This document shows, one piece after another, positions 16,173 to 24,128 of a stretch of DNA of 34,162 nt. Source of the stretch: Saccharofermentans sp. GTDB lineage: Bacteria; Bacillota; Clostridia; Saccharofermentanales; Saccharofermentanaceae. Where the stretch lies: the NCBI GenBank assembly GCA_016292155.1, contig JAEFBC010000029.1:1-34162 (forward strand), in the 5' to 3' direction. Under the pieces are notes generated by a model. It had not been told where the DNA came from and did not search any database. It worked only from the letters and a program-made list of their open reading frames with translations. Numbering within the stretch: position 1 is the stretch's first letter; each line of letters begins with the position of its first letter. A program made the translations under genes and the position numbers.

Positions 16173-17117
16173 TTACCTTTCTGCCCTCATCGGGTTTTCG
16201 AGGAAGTCCTTATAAGCAAGCCTGATGCCGTCTTCAAGCTCAGTCTTGTATGTCCAGCCGAGCTTTGTAGCCTTGGAGACATCAAGAAGCTTTCTCGGAG
16301 TTCCGTTAGGCTTTGTCGTATCCCACTCGATACGGCCCTCATAGCCTACGACCTTTGCTACGAGCTCAGTAAGCTCCTTGATCGTAAGTTCTTTTCCTGT
16401 ACCGGCATTAACAGTCTCGTCACCGCTGTAGTTATTCATGAGGAATACGCAGAGGTTGGCAAGATCGTCAACATATAAGAATTCACGCAAAGGTGAACCG
16501 TCGCCCCAGCATGTTACGGATTCCTTGCCTTCGACCTTAGCCTCATGGAAGCGGCGGATCAGAGCAGGAAGAACATGGCTGTGCTCAGGATGGTAATTGT
16601 CGTTGGGTCCGTATAGATTTGTAGGCATTACGGAAATATAGTCTGTGCCATACTGGCCGTTAAGATATTCGCAGTACTTAAGGCCTGAGATCTTGGCAAG
16701 AGCATAAGCCTCATTGGTCTGCTCGAGAGCAGAAGTAAGAAGGCATGACTCAGGCATAGGCTGGGGAGCCATTCTCGGATAGATGCATGAGCTTCCCAGG
16801 AACTCGAGCTTTTTGCATCCGTTCTTCCATGCGCTGTGGATAACGTTCATCTCGAGGATCATGTTATCGTACATGAAGTCAGCCTTAGCCTTGGCATTTC
16901 CCATGATGCCGCCGACCTTTGCAGCAGCGAGGAATACATATTCAGGCTTCTCCTCTTCGAAAAACTTCTCAACCTGATCCTGTCTTGTGAGATCAAGCTC
17001 TTTATGTGTTCTTAAAACGAGATTGTGATATCCCTGACGCTCAAGCTCTCTTACGATAGCTGAGCCGACCATGCCTTTGTGACCGGCAACATAGATCTTT
17101 GCATTTTTGTCCATCAT
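16173..17117 (-). CDS. fcl: GDP-L-fucose synthase
   Basis: This 314-residue short-chain dehydrogenase performs 3,5-epimerisation and 4-reduction of GDP-4-keto-6-deoxymannose to GDP-L-fucose with NADPH. It shows the Rossmann motif GHKGMVGSAI near residue 12, LAAAKVGGIMGN, FLGSSCIYPRMAPQPMPE, and the catalytic YxxxK in AYALAKISG. NLYGPNDNYHPEHSHVLPALIRRF is the family's substrate-binding segment. It starts one base after gmd, and the ribosome binding site is in the gmd tail. Two adjacent ATG codons are present; the first is used here. Confidence 0.96.
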   Translation of the reverse strand: MMDKNAKIYVAGHKGMVGSAIVRELERQGYHNLVLRTHKELDLTRQDQVEKFFEEEKPEYVFLAAAKVGGIMGNAKAKADFMYDNMILEMNVIHSAWKNGCKKLEFLGSSCIYPRMAPQPMPESCLLTSALEQTNEAYALAKISGLKYCEYLNGQYGTDYISVMPTNLYGPNDNYHPEHSHVLPALIRRFHEAKVEGKESVTCWGDGSPLREFLYVDDLANLCVFLMNNYSGDETVNAGTGKELTIKELTELVAKVVGYEGRIEWDTTKPNGTPRKLLDVSKATKLGWTYKTELEDGIRLAYKDFLENPMRAER

Positions 17118-17118
17118 A

Positions 17119-18162
17119 TCAGAGCGCCTCTTTCATTGCTTTCTGCTGCTTAGCGAGCATTCTGTCGTGCTTAGCCATGATCTCGATAAGCTCTTCGTAA
17201 GTTGTCTTCTGGGGATTCCAGCCAAGGACAGTCTTAGCCTTTGTAGGATCGCCCCAGAGATTATCAACATCTGTAGGTCTGAACCATGCGGGATTTACGC
17301 AGACGAGCATCTTACCTGTCATAGCGTCATAGCCCTTCTCGTCAACGCCAGAGCCTTCCCAGCGGATCTCAATGCCGTTTGCCTTGAAAGCCTTCTCCGT
17401 GAAGTCACGTACTGTGTGCTGCTCACCTGTTGCAATTACGAAATCGTCAGGTGTCTCCTGCTGCATAATGAGCCACATGCACTCTACATAGTCCTTTGCA
17501 TAACCCCAGTCACGGAGTGAATCCATGTTGCCGAGCTCCAGGTGATCCTGAAGTCCTTCAGCGATCCTTCCTACTGCAAGAGTGATCTTTCTTGTAACGA
17601 AGTTCTCACCGCGTCTTTCAGATTCGTGGTTAAAGAGGATGCCGTTAACAGCAAACATTCCGTATGCCTCACGGTATTCCTTGATCATCCAGAAGCCGTA
17701 CTGCTTTGCTACAGCATAAGGGCTGTACGGATGGAAAGGCGTTGTCTCTCTCTGGGGAACTTCCTCGACCTTGCCGAAGAGCTCTGATGTGGAAGCCTGA
17801 TAGATCTTGCAGGTCTTCTCTAAGCCCAACATTCTCATAGCTTCAAGAAGTCTTAAAACGCCGATGGCATCGACATCACCGGAATATTCAGGAACATCGA
17901 AGCTTACCTGAACGTGGCTCTGCGCTGCTAAGTTATAGATCTCATCAGGCATAACTTCCTTGATAATGCGGATAAGTGAAGTCGAATCGGTAAGGTCGCC
18001 GTCATGGAGCTTGATCTTATCCAGGATATGTTCGATACGGCCTGTGTTTGCGATACTTGCTCTTCTTGTAATGCCGTGAACTTCATAGCCCTTGTCCAAA
18101 AGGAACTCTGCAAGGTATGAGCCGTCCTGGCCTGTAATGCCTGTGATCAATGCTTTTTTCAT
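17119..18162 (-). CDS. gmd: GDP-mannose 4,6-dehydratase
   Basis: The enzyme dehydrates GDP-mannose to GDP-4-keto-6-deoxymannose with bound NADP, the first step to GDP-fucose (or GDP-rhamnose-type sugars). It has [14 protein letters not shown] at the N-terminus, [13 protein letters not shown], the STSELFG triad serine region, and [13 protein letters not shown] with catalytic Yxxx[21 protein letters not shown] is diagnostic for Gmd. The ORF track starts 33 bases too early; the ATG at 18162 ([14 protein letters not shown], 347 residues) follows GGAGG by ten bases. It leads the GDP-fucose block after an AT-rich intergenic segment with promoter-like hexamers. Confidence 0.96.
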   Translation of the reverse strand: MKKALITGITGQDGSYLAEFLLDKGYEVHGITRRASIANTGRIEHILDKIKLHDGDLTDSTSLIRIIKEVMPDEIYNLAAQSHVQVSFDVPEYSGDVDAIGVLRLLEAMRMLGLEKTCKIYQASTSELFGKVEEVPQRETTPFHPYSPYAVAKQYGFWMIKEYREAYGMFAVNGILFNHESERRGENFVTRKITLAVGRIAEGLQDHLELGNMDSLRDWGYAKDYVECMWLIMQQETPDDFVIATGEQHTVRDFTEKAFKANGIEIRWEGSGVDEKGYDAMTGKMLVCVNPAWFRPTDVDNLWGDPTKAKTVLGWNPQKTTYEELIEIMAKHDRMLAKQQKAMKEAL

Positions 18163-18221
18163 GTAAGTATATCCTCCAAAACAATGTGTTAGCACAATAT
18201 GGTTTTACATATGACCACATT

Positions 18222-18277
18222 ATTATAAAGACGAACCCGTTTTCAAATTCATCTTTTAGCAGATAACTTACATTATA
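18222..18277 (-). promoter_or_regulatory. AT-rich promoter region upstream of gmd
   Basis: The minus strand contains two TATAAT hexamers, at 18272-18277 and 18222-18227. The first has TTAAGA about 19 bases upstream; the second has no good -35 at standard spacing (TTGAAA lies 16 bases before an overlapping AATAAT). The region probably starts a GDP-fucose transcript independent of the glycosyltransferase block, but which hexamer is used cannot be told. Confidence 0.4.
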
Positions 18278-18306
18278 TAGCTTTTTAATAGTGATGTCTT
18301 AAAAGC

Positions 18307-18330
18307 AAGATTACTTCAATAAATTATCTT
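18307..18330 (-). terminator. Possible weak terminator after the GT2 gene
   Basis: AAGATAATTTATTGAAGTAATCTT folds into a roughly nine-pair stem with one A-A mismatch and a G-T pair, and on the minus strand is followed by GCTTTT. It overlaps the GT2 stop codon. Because the stem is AT-rich, termination would be partial, which suits an operon under an antiterminator. Confidence 0.35.
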
Positions 18331-19081
18331 ACCATTCATTTTTTAGAGTATGCTTTATGCTCCAGATAAAGGCCTTTATCTTTATCAGAGGGCTCTTCTT
18401 AGTAATTCCGTTCTTGATCCTGACATTATAGTTATCAAGGATCGTGTTGTAATAGCCCTTGCTGGATCTGCCTTCAGAGGAATAAATGCAGACTACCCTG
18501 TTCTCGTGACGGAACTTATGACCCTTTAGATATGCCCTAAGGAAGAAATCGTAATCGGCGCAGATCTTAAACTGTGTATCAAAGCTGATCTCATCGAAGA
18601 TCCTCCTTCTCGTAAAAGTTGCCTGATGGCAGAAGAACTTAAAAGCCTTAAGGTCTTCGATATCTTTGTCTGCAATATCAAGTTTTTTCTCATTGCCCCT
18701 GACGCGGTAGCTGTCACCGTAGATGACATCGATACCGTCATATTCTTTATCTGCGAAGACGTCTTCCAACACATCAGAATCTGCAAATGCATCATCTGCA
18801 TTCATATAGATGAGCCATTCGCCACTGCAGTATCTTACTGCCTTATTCATTGCATCGTAGATGCCGTTATCTTTTTCTGAGATTACTTTAAAAGATATGC
18901 CCTTTTCTTCAAAACCAGATTTAAAACTTTCAATGATCTTAAGCGTACTGTCTTCCGATGCACCGTCAACGATCACATATTCAAGGTCTTTATAAGTCTG
19001 CTCAAGAACTGACTTCAATGTATTTCCGATCGAAGCTTCAGCATTATAGCAGACAGTGATCACGCTAACCTTTGTGCCCAT
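18329..19081 (-). CDS. Glycosyltransferase family 2, WcaE-like
   Basis: This 250-residue GT-A enzyme opens KVSVITVCYNAEASIGNTLKS and carries IVDGASEDSTL, GIYDAMNKAVRYCSGEWLIYMNADDA (the donor-metal region) and CHQATFTRR. These are hallmarks of the WcaE/colanic-acid group of GT2 enzymes. It adds one sugar of the repeat unit at the cytoplasmic face of the membrane, with fucose or mannose from the GDP-sugar block as possible donors; this is inference. It is clearly paralogous to the GT2 gene at 21202-21990. Its ATG has only a weak ribosome binding site, and it lies six bases after the AraC-type regulator. Confidence 0.9.
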   Translation of the reverse strand: MGTKVSVITVCYNAEASIGNTLKSVLEQTYKDLEYVIVDGASEDSTLKIIESFKSGFEEKGISFKVISEKDNGIYDAMNKAVRYCSGEWLIYMNADDAFADSDVLEDVFADKEYDGIDVIYGDSYRVRGNEKKLDIADKDIEDLKAFKFFCHQATFTRRRIFDEISFDTQFKICADYDFFLRAYLKGHKFRHENRVVCIYSSEGRSSKGYYNTILDNYNVRIKNGITKKSPLIKIKAFIWSIKHTLKNEW

Positions 19082-19087
19082 AAAGAT

Positions 19088-19954
19088 CTACCACTGGTGT
19101 CTGTACTGGACAGGAGACAAGCCTTCCACTTCTTTGAAGACTCTGGAAAAATAATGCGGTGCGCCTATTCCGACTTCATAACCTATCTCTTCAACGCTTT
19201 TGTTGGTAAATCTTAAGAGCTGCTTTGCATGAGTGATCCTTACAGAAAGAAGATACGATGTAATGGACATGCCGAACTGCTCTTTGAATGAATGCGTAAG
19301 ATAGTGTTTGGATATAAAAAATTTCGCACATAAGAGATCTAAAGTGATCTTGTCTTTATAGTTCTCATCGAGGAAAGCCTTGACCTCAAGGACGCTCGCC
19401 TTCTTGACCGGCAGCGCCTTATCTTCCGGATGCCAGGATTCGGACATTATGAGCCTTAGAAGCGTGGAGAGCTTCTCATTAATCAGCATGTCTCTCATAT
19501 ATTCGCTGCTCTTGGCATACTTTATGAGTTCATCTAAAACGGCTGTAAAAGCATCTTTTTCGGAAGGCTCGAAAACAGGTCTTCCGCCTCTTTCACAATA
19601 CTTGTTATAGATTGAAGACATCGAAGGTCCGTAGAAATGGCACCAGGTCAAAGACCAGAGATCTTTGCCGTCCGGATGATGCGAATAAGGCTTTTTGCAG
19701 TCGATAAATACGCAATCGTCCTTCTTCAGCTCGTATTCCCTTCCGGAATATTCCAAAAAGCCACTTCCGGAATTAACGATAAAGAACAGATAGGACTGCA
19801 GATTTTTTCTGGAAGATACGTGAGGCTTTAACGCCTTAAGGCTCCCTATCTCCTGAAGATGGAAAAGTGATGACCTTGCAAAAGTCGATGCCGTATAAAG
19901 GACACGGTCGGAATCTACGATCTTGGACTTGCTGTTAGTAAAGTAGTTTTCCAT
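19088..19954 (-). CDS. AraC-family transcriptional regulator with cupin sensor
   Basis: The N-terminal part (to about residue 170) is an AraC-type cupin sensor (YLFFIVNSGSGFLEYSGREY, VFIDCKKPYSHHPDG, WCHFYGPSM). The last 100 residues hold two helix-turn-helix motifs: ITLDLLCAKFFISKHYLTHSFKEQFG and SVEEIGYEVGIGAPHYFSRVFKEVEGLSPVQYR, the latter with the family signature. Such regulators usually sense sugars. Two in-frame ATGs lie close together; the second (19954) is eight bases after AAGGA while the first is only two bases from it, so the second is preferred. It sits between the Wzy-like gene and a GT2 gene on the same strand with minimal gaps, an unusual place for a regulator inside a glycan operon. 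Its targets are unknown. Confidence 0.92.
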   Translation of the reverse strand: MENYFTNSKSKIVDSDRVLYTASTFARSSLFHLQEIGSLKALKPHVSSRKNLQSYLFFIVNSGSGFLEYSGREYELKKDDCVFIDCKKPYSHHPDGKDLWSLTWCHFYGPSMSSIYNKYCERGGRPVFEPSEKDAFTAVLDELIKYAKSSEYMRDMLINEKLSTLLRLIMSESWHPEDKALPVKKASVLEVKAFLDENYKDKITLDLLCAKFFISKHYLTHSFKEQFGMSITSYLLSVRITHAKQLLRFTNKSVEEIGYEVGIGAPHYFSRVFKEVEGLSPVQYRHQW

Positions 19955-19967
19955 CGGCATGGTCCTT

Positions 19968-21194
19968 CTAGCTTTCCAGTTTTTTGAGAACAGTCTTCAC
20001 GTTACCGGTTTTACTATAATCGCAGAAAAGGAAAATGTATATGACCGCAGAAGTATAAACAGGCTGTGCGAGCAAAGTCGTTATCAGGAACGAAGCGTTG
20101 CACAATATGAATTTGCGCTTGTCTTCTGCCCTGAGCAAAGCCTGAAGATATATGTTAATAAACAAAATGAAACCTACAATTCCGACAGATCCTATGGATG
20201 ACAGGAATGCGATGCCCGCCTGTACTTCCGTCGAAGAATAATCCTTCATGAAGCCTGAACCGAACAACGGATCTTTGATGAACTCCTGATAAGCAAAATC
20301 GAATGCTTTGGACCTCTCGCTGTAAGATATATCCATTCTCGTGGAAAGACTTAGATTGCCGCCGCGCATGAGAAGGAAAACCGCAAAGACAACTATCAGG
20401 ACAGGAAGGATATAGAAAACCAGATCCCTGGGTCTGATCTTATCAGATACTTTCTTAAAGCCTGTGATCTTCTCAAATACGAGCAAAGCAACGAAAATAA
20501 CGAGTCCTGTAGCAGACAGGCAGCAGAATACACCGATAGCCAGGAATATCTTTACAAACCTGGTCTTCTTAAAGAAATCGCCTGCCCTGAAATATGCCCA
20601 GATATAAAACATCTGGCTTATTCCTACTTCTCTTCCTATGGACAGCATTCTCGGGATCTTGAACGAAGAAAAAGTGATATCACCGTAAGTCGGAGTAAAC
20701 GGCAGATATACCGGCGAGATATAGGTGTATTTATAGTCGAGCATAAAGAGCTTTATCCTGTCCCAACCGATCGTCATGCCTAGAGCAAATGAAATAAGAT
20801 ACGAGATAGTACAAGCTATAAGAACTACCGTCAAAAGCCTGCCGAATGACTTCTCAACATTCTTTCTGCCAAGTACTGCAGCAGCGGCAAACGTGAATAA
20901 GACCCAGTAGATATAGATCTGAACGACCAGTTTGGTGCGGTCGCCGGGATCACTGACCATTCCGCTCACAAGACAATATGTGAAAAATGCAAAACACGAT
21001 GCCAGAAGGACGATACTCTTTCTCTCGATCTTAAGATCCAGATTCAAAACAAGGCATGCCAGTCCGAACGCAAGACCAATGATCTGGGAAATATTTCCCA
21101 GAAGCATCGCTCTTGAAAACAGGACCATAAGGAGGAATAAAGCTCCAACGGTCACATAATAGAGTTTTCGTTCTTTCCAGATCTTAATTTCCAT
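19968..21194 (-). CDS. Wzy-like O-antigen/capsule repeat-unit polymerase
   Basis: This 408-residue integral membrane protein has about ten hydrophobic segments, for example YVTVGALFLLMVLFSRAMLL, VLGVF-like stretches and a long outer loop. The loop around WDRIKLFMLDYKYTYISPVY and the FDFAYQEFIKDPLFGSGFM segment resemble the conserved periplasmic-loop region of Wzy/WaaL proteins (G-S-G-F after a proline-rich turn). The likely job is linking lipid-linked repeat units on the outer membrane face. Wzy sequences diverge widely, so the call rests on topology, size and context. It starts seven bases after the GT2 gene, with a weak GGTAAG ribosome binding site. Confidence 0.8.
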   Translation of the reverse strand: MEIKIWKERKLYYVTVGALFLLMVLFSRAMLLGNISQIIGLAFGLACLVLNLDLKIERKSIVLLASCFAFFTYCLVSGMVSDPGDRTKLVVQIYIYWVLFTFAAAAVLGRKNVEKSFGRLLTVVLIACTISYLISFALGMTIGWDRIKLFMLDYKYTYISPVYLPFTPTYGDITFSSFKIPRMLSIGREVGISQMFYIWAYFRAGDFFKKTRFVKIFLAIGVFCCLSATGLVIFVALLVFEKITGFKKVSDKIRPRDLVFYILPVLIVVFAVFLLMRGGNLSLSTRMDISYSERSKAFDFAYQEFIKDPLFGSGFMKDYSSTEVQAGIAFLSSIGSVGIVGFILFINIYLQALLRAEDKRKFILCNASFLITTLLAQPVYTSAVIYIFLFCDYSKTGNVKTVLKKLES

Positions 21195-21201
21195 TTGCCA
21201 A

Positions 21202-21990
21202 TCACTTACCGAGCTTTCGTTTTTCCGTGAGCTTCGCGTTATGCTTTAAAGCAAGCTTATGTCCTATCGCATTCTCATCTAACAACATCTTGTGATATAC
21301 ATCCTTGATCTTCTGCTTCAATGAGTTCTGCTTAACAAGACCATACTCGGCCTTAACAGCAACAGTATCCTGATATGTCCTTAACCTGTTCTGGTTGGAA
21401 TAACCTTCCAACGAAAATTTCGCGAACGTGATATCCGTCTGCTTAAACTTCTTTCCGCCAAGATAGAGGCCTAAGAAAAGCTTATAATCAGCCGTTATAT
21501 ATTTCGGATCGAAAGATACGAGTTCACGTCTTGTGATGCTGGACTGATGGCAGAAAGGCATCGTCAGAGTAATATTCTTAACAGGTGATGCCTTATCTAA
21601 ATACTGTTTATCTTCACCTATTCTGAAAACATTGCCGTAGATAACGTCATATCCGCTGACGTCATCCCTGAAAATGTCAGACAAGACGGTGCTGTTATAC
21701 AAAGCATCGTCAGCATTGATGAATATGACCCACTCACCTGAAGCGATCTTACAGGCTTTATTCATTGCATCGTAGATACCTTTGTCAGATTCGGAAACAT
21801 GTCTGTAAGTAATGCCTTTGGCTTTGAATTCATCATCATAGCTGCAAACGATCTCATATGTGGAGTCTGTAGACTTTCCGTCTACGACAAGATATTCAAA
21901 ATCATTAAAATCCTGCGACAGAACTGACTCTATCGCATCCCTTATAGATTTTTCAGCATTTCTGCAAACCGTAATTACCGTTGCTAACAT
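21202..21990 (-). CDS. Glycosyltransferase family 2, WcaE-like paralogue
   Basis: This 262-residue GT-A enzyme opens MLATVITVCRNAEKSIRDAI and has VVDGKSTDSTYEIV, GIYDAMNKACKIASGEWVIF followed by INADDALYNS, and CHQSSITRRELVSFD. Its motifs line up one by one with those of the GT2 gene at 18329-19081, so the two arose by duplication or share close ancestry. GAGG lies five bases ahead of the ATG in the end of the Stealth gene. It probably adds another sugar of the repeat unit. Confidence 0.9.
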   Translation of the reverse strand: MLATVITVCRNAEKSIRDAIESVLSQDFNDFEYLVVDGKSTDSTYEIVCSYDDEFKAKGITYRHVSESDKGIYDAMNKACKIASGEWVIFINADDALYNSTVLSDIFRDDVSGYDVIYGNVFRIGEDKQYLDKASPVKNITLTMPFCHQSSITRRELVSFDPKYITADYKLFLGLYLGGKKFKQTDITFAKFSLEGYSNQNRLRTYQDTVAVKAEYGLVKQNSLKQKIKDVYHKMLLDENAIGHKLALKHNAKLTEKRKLGK

Positions 21991-22989
21991 TTAAACCTCA
22001 AACGAACTCTTTTCAGGCAGGATCTTTTCAAAAGCTGCTGCAATTTTTTTCTGGGTATTCCCGAAATCAGTTCCCCTGTATTCATCATTTACGCAGGTAA
22101 CTTTCTTCTTCTGCGAGCTGATGATATTACATATGCCGGATACGTCATCGCTATTTATCGCCGTATATCCGAAGCACTGCTGGGACTTAACGTTAAAGCG
22201 CCCTTCCAAAAGTCTCCAGTATCTGACAAGCCATACAGTGACATCTTCCCTGGATCTGAACTTGTGCATCTGAGTAGCAGACAAGAGTTCAGGCACTTCT
22301 TTCCAGACCACCTCAAAATCATGCTTAGTAAATGCAAGCGGCACGTGATAATCCCTAATCGCAGAGAAAGAAGTCCACGGCTTTAACAGTTTTAAAGTAC
22401 GGTATAAAGACTTGGGATCTTTTAAGCTATACCATTTCGACTTATTCTCAGAAAGCACGCGCCTCATATCAAAATGCTTATTGATAACAAGCATATTGTT
22501 CATTCTCATGTATTCAAAATCATTACCCGGAGTAAGTATATCCAAAGCCGCAAAATCACATGGAATACCATTTTTAAAGAAATCTTCGGGCTTCATCGGA
22601 GCAGTCGGGAAAAAGTCATCATTAAATACAACAAAATGATCACTTAATCCGGGTATCTTATGAAGAGACATCTCAATTGCACAGGAATTAAAAGTCGGAA
22701 GAGCCTCTTGCGGCATATAATCCTTGTGATCGATCAGAACAAGCTTCTCGCAATTCGCATTAAGCCATTCAGGCTTCTGTCCGCAAGTAACGAAATAGAC
22801 CTTATTTACCCAGGGAGCGAACTTTTCGACTCCTCTGAACCAGTAACGCATAAGATCCCAGTCACGGTATCTGTGCAAACCGGCATTATCCTCGGATATC
22901 TTGATCCCAAGATATTCATTTCTGGTTTTCTGCCATTCCGGATCGTTACCATCGACCCATTCAACTATGAAATCAATCTTGTCGCTCAT
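21991..22989 (-). CDS. Stealth-family sugar-phosphate transferase
   Basis: Stealth proteins transfer hexose-1-phosphate from a nucleotide sugar to a glycan, making phosphodiester-linked polymers like those of meningococcal and streptococcal capsules. Conserved region 1 is IDFIVEWVDGNDPEWQKTR at residues 5-23. Region 2 spans RYRDWDLMRYWFRGVEKFAPWV to FVVFNDDFFPTAPM, with the characteristic FNDDFF. Region 3 is SATQMHKFRSREDVTVWLVRYW. The 332-residue length is normal. It overlaps the upstream GT4 gene by ATGA. This is the only enzyme in the window that clearly forms phosphodiester-type links, so it is one candidate for joining a charged group to the polymer, although its family uses sugar donors. 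Confidence 0.93.
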   Translation of the reverse strand: MSDKIDFIVEWVDGNDPEWQKTRNEYLGIKISEDNAGLHRYRDWDLMRYWFRGVEKFAPWVNKVYFVTCGQKPEWLNANCEKLVLIDHKDYMPQEALPTFNSCAIEMSLHKIPGLSDHFVVFNDDFFPTAPMKPEDFFKNGIPCDFAALDILTPGNDFEYMRMNNMLVINKHFDMRRVLSENKSKWYSLKDPKSLYRTLKLLKPWTSFSAIRDYHVPLAFTKHDFEVVWKEVPELLSATQMHKFRSREDVTVWLVRYWRLLEGRFNVKSQQCFGYTAINSDDVSGICNIISSQKKKVTCVNDEYRGTDFGNTQKKIAAAFEKILPEKSSFEV

Positions 22990-24128
22990 ATCCCCGCCGC
23001 TTTCTTGTAAAACTTTTCCAGCACTTTTATCTGCGCACTTATATCATAACCTTTTTCGGCGAATAAAGACCTTCTGTCACTTCTGGTCTTATACGCATCA
23101 AGAGAAGATTGGATCTTATCTGCCCACACCCTTGAATCATTATCAAGGCCAAGGCCCATAGTCTTTTCCGTGACAAATGATGCAGGAGAAACCGTATCAG
23201 AAACTATGCATATCAGATCTGAGGCCTGGGCTTCAAGCAAAGCAATACTTAAACCCTCATAGAGTGAAGGAAAAAGGAAAACATCCGCTGCCTGGAGCAG
23301 ACGGTCAACATCATTCCGGCTTCCGAGGAACAGAACCTTGTCAGATAAGCCGGTATCGCGGACCTTATTTCTTATCCTGTCTTCCTCTTCGCCGTTGCCG
23401 ACTAAGATCAGTCTGTATGATTCATCACGTGAACAAAGCTCGCTGAAGACATCAATGATCTTGTCATGATTCTTCTGCGTACGGAACTGTCCTACGTGAA
23501 TAATAACCTTCTTCCCTTCAAGCCCTAATTCCTTGCGGACTTCAGCGCGGGTCTCTTCGTTATAACTGTATTTGGATGATTCGATAGCATTTGTAAGGAG
23601 CAGGTAATTATCACCACTGCATCTCTTCTCTCCGAAAAGCCATTTACCGGCTTCAGGAGAACAAGCGACATAAAAATCAGCATAGCGTCTTAACAGGTGC
23701 TTTTCATACTTGAGATAAGCCCTGTGAAGATGATCTTTAAGCCCTTTGGGGTTATCTAGCTGATCCGTATTGTGGCTGTGCGCGATTCTTGCCTTTATGC
23801 CATGCTTTTTTGCGGCTCTGAGAGCTTCTTCACCTATTGCATCCATGTGGGTATGTACGATGTCATACTTATGCTCTCTAAAGAACTCATCAAGCTCTTG
23901 GTTATGGCGCTTTCTGTCTACTCCCCTTGCAGTTATCTGATAAAACCTGCAGCCTAATGATTCCAGATATTTCTTATCATCGGAAGTATCCGGTGTCTTA
24001 TCAAAAATAAGGAAATCGATATGGAACATCTCACGATCAATATTCTTCACGATATTGATCATGACATTCTCTGTGCCGCCCTTTTTCAAAGGACATCCGA
24101 AAACAAACAGTATCCTTAAAGGGTTCAT
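22986..24128 (-). CDS. Glycosyltransferase family 4
   Basis: This 380-residue GT-B enzyme opens PLRILFVFGCPLKKGGTENVMINI, the GGTE acceptor-side motif of retaining GT4 enzymes. It has VHTHMDAIGEEALRAAKKHG, YVACSPEAGKWLF, IIHVGQFRTQKNHDKI and the donor site PSLYEGLSIALLEAQASDL with the Ex7E pair. It adds a sugar to the lipid-linked chain at the cytoplasmic membrane. ATGA overlaps join it to the genes on both sides, so the block 21991-25321 is strictly co-translated. Donor unknown. Confidence 0.92.
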   Translation of the reverse strand: MNPLRILFVFGCPLKKGGTENVMINIVKNIDREMFHIDFLIFDKTPDTSDDKKYLESLGCRFYQITARGVDRKRHNQELDEFFREHKYDIVHTHMDAIGEEALRAAKKHGIKARIAHSHNTDQLDNPKGLKDHLHRAYLKYEKHLLRRYADFYVACSPEAGKWLFGEKRCSGDNYLLLTNAIESSKYSYNEETRAEVRKELGLEGKKVIIHVGQFRTQKNHDKIIDVFSELCSRDESYRLILVGNGEEEDRIRNKVRDTGLSDKVLFLGSRNDVDRLLQAADVFLFPSLYEGLSIALLEAQASDLICIVSDTVSPASFVTEKTMGLGLDNDSRVWADKIQSSLDAYKTRSDRRSLFAEKGYDISAQIKVLEKFYKKAAGI

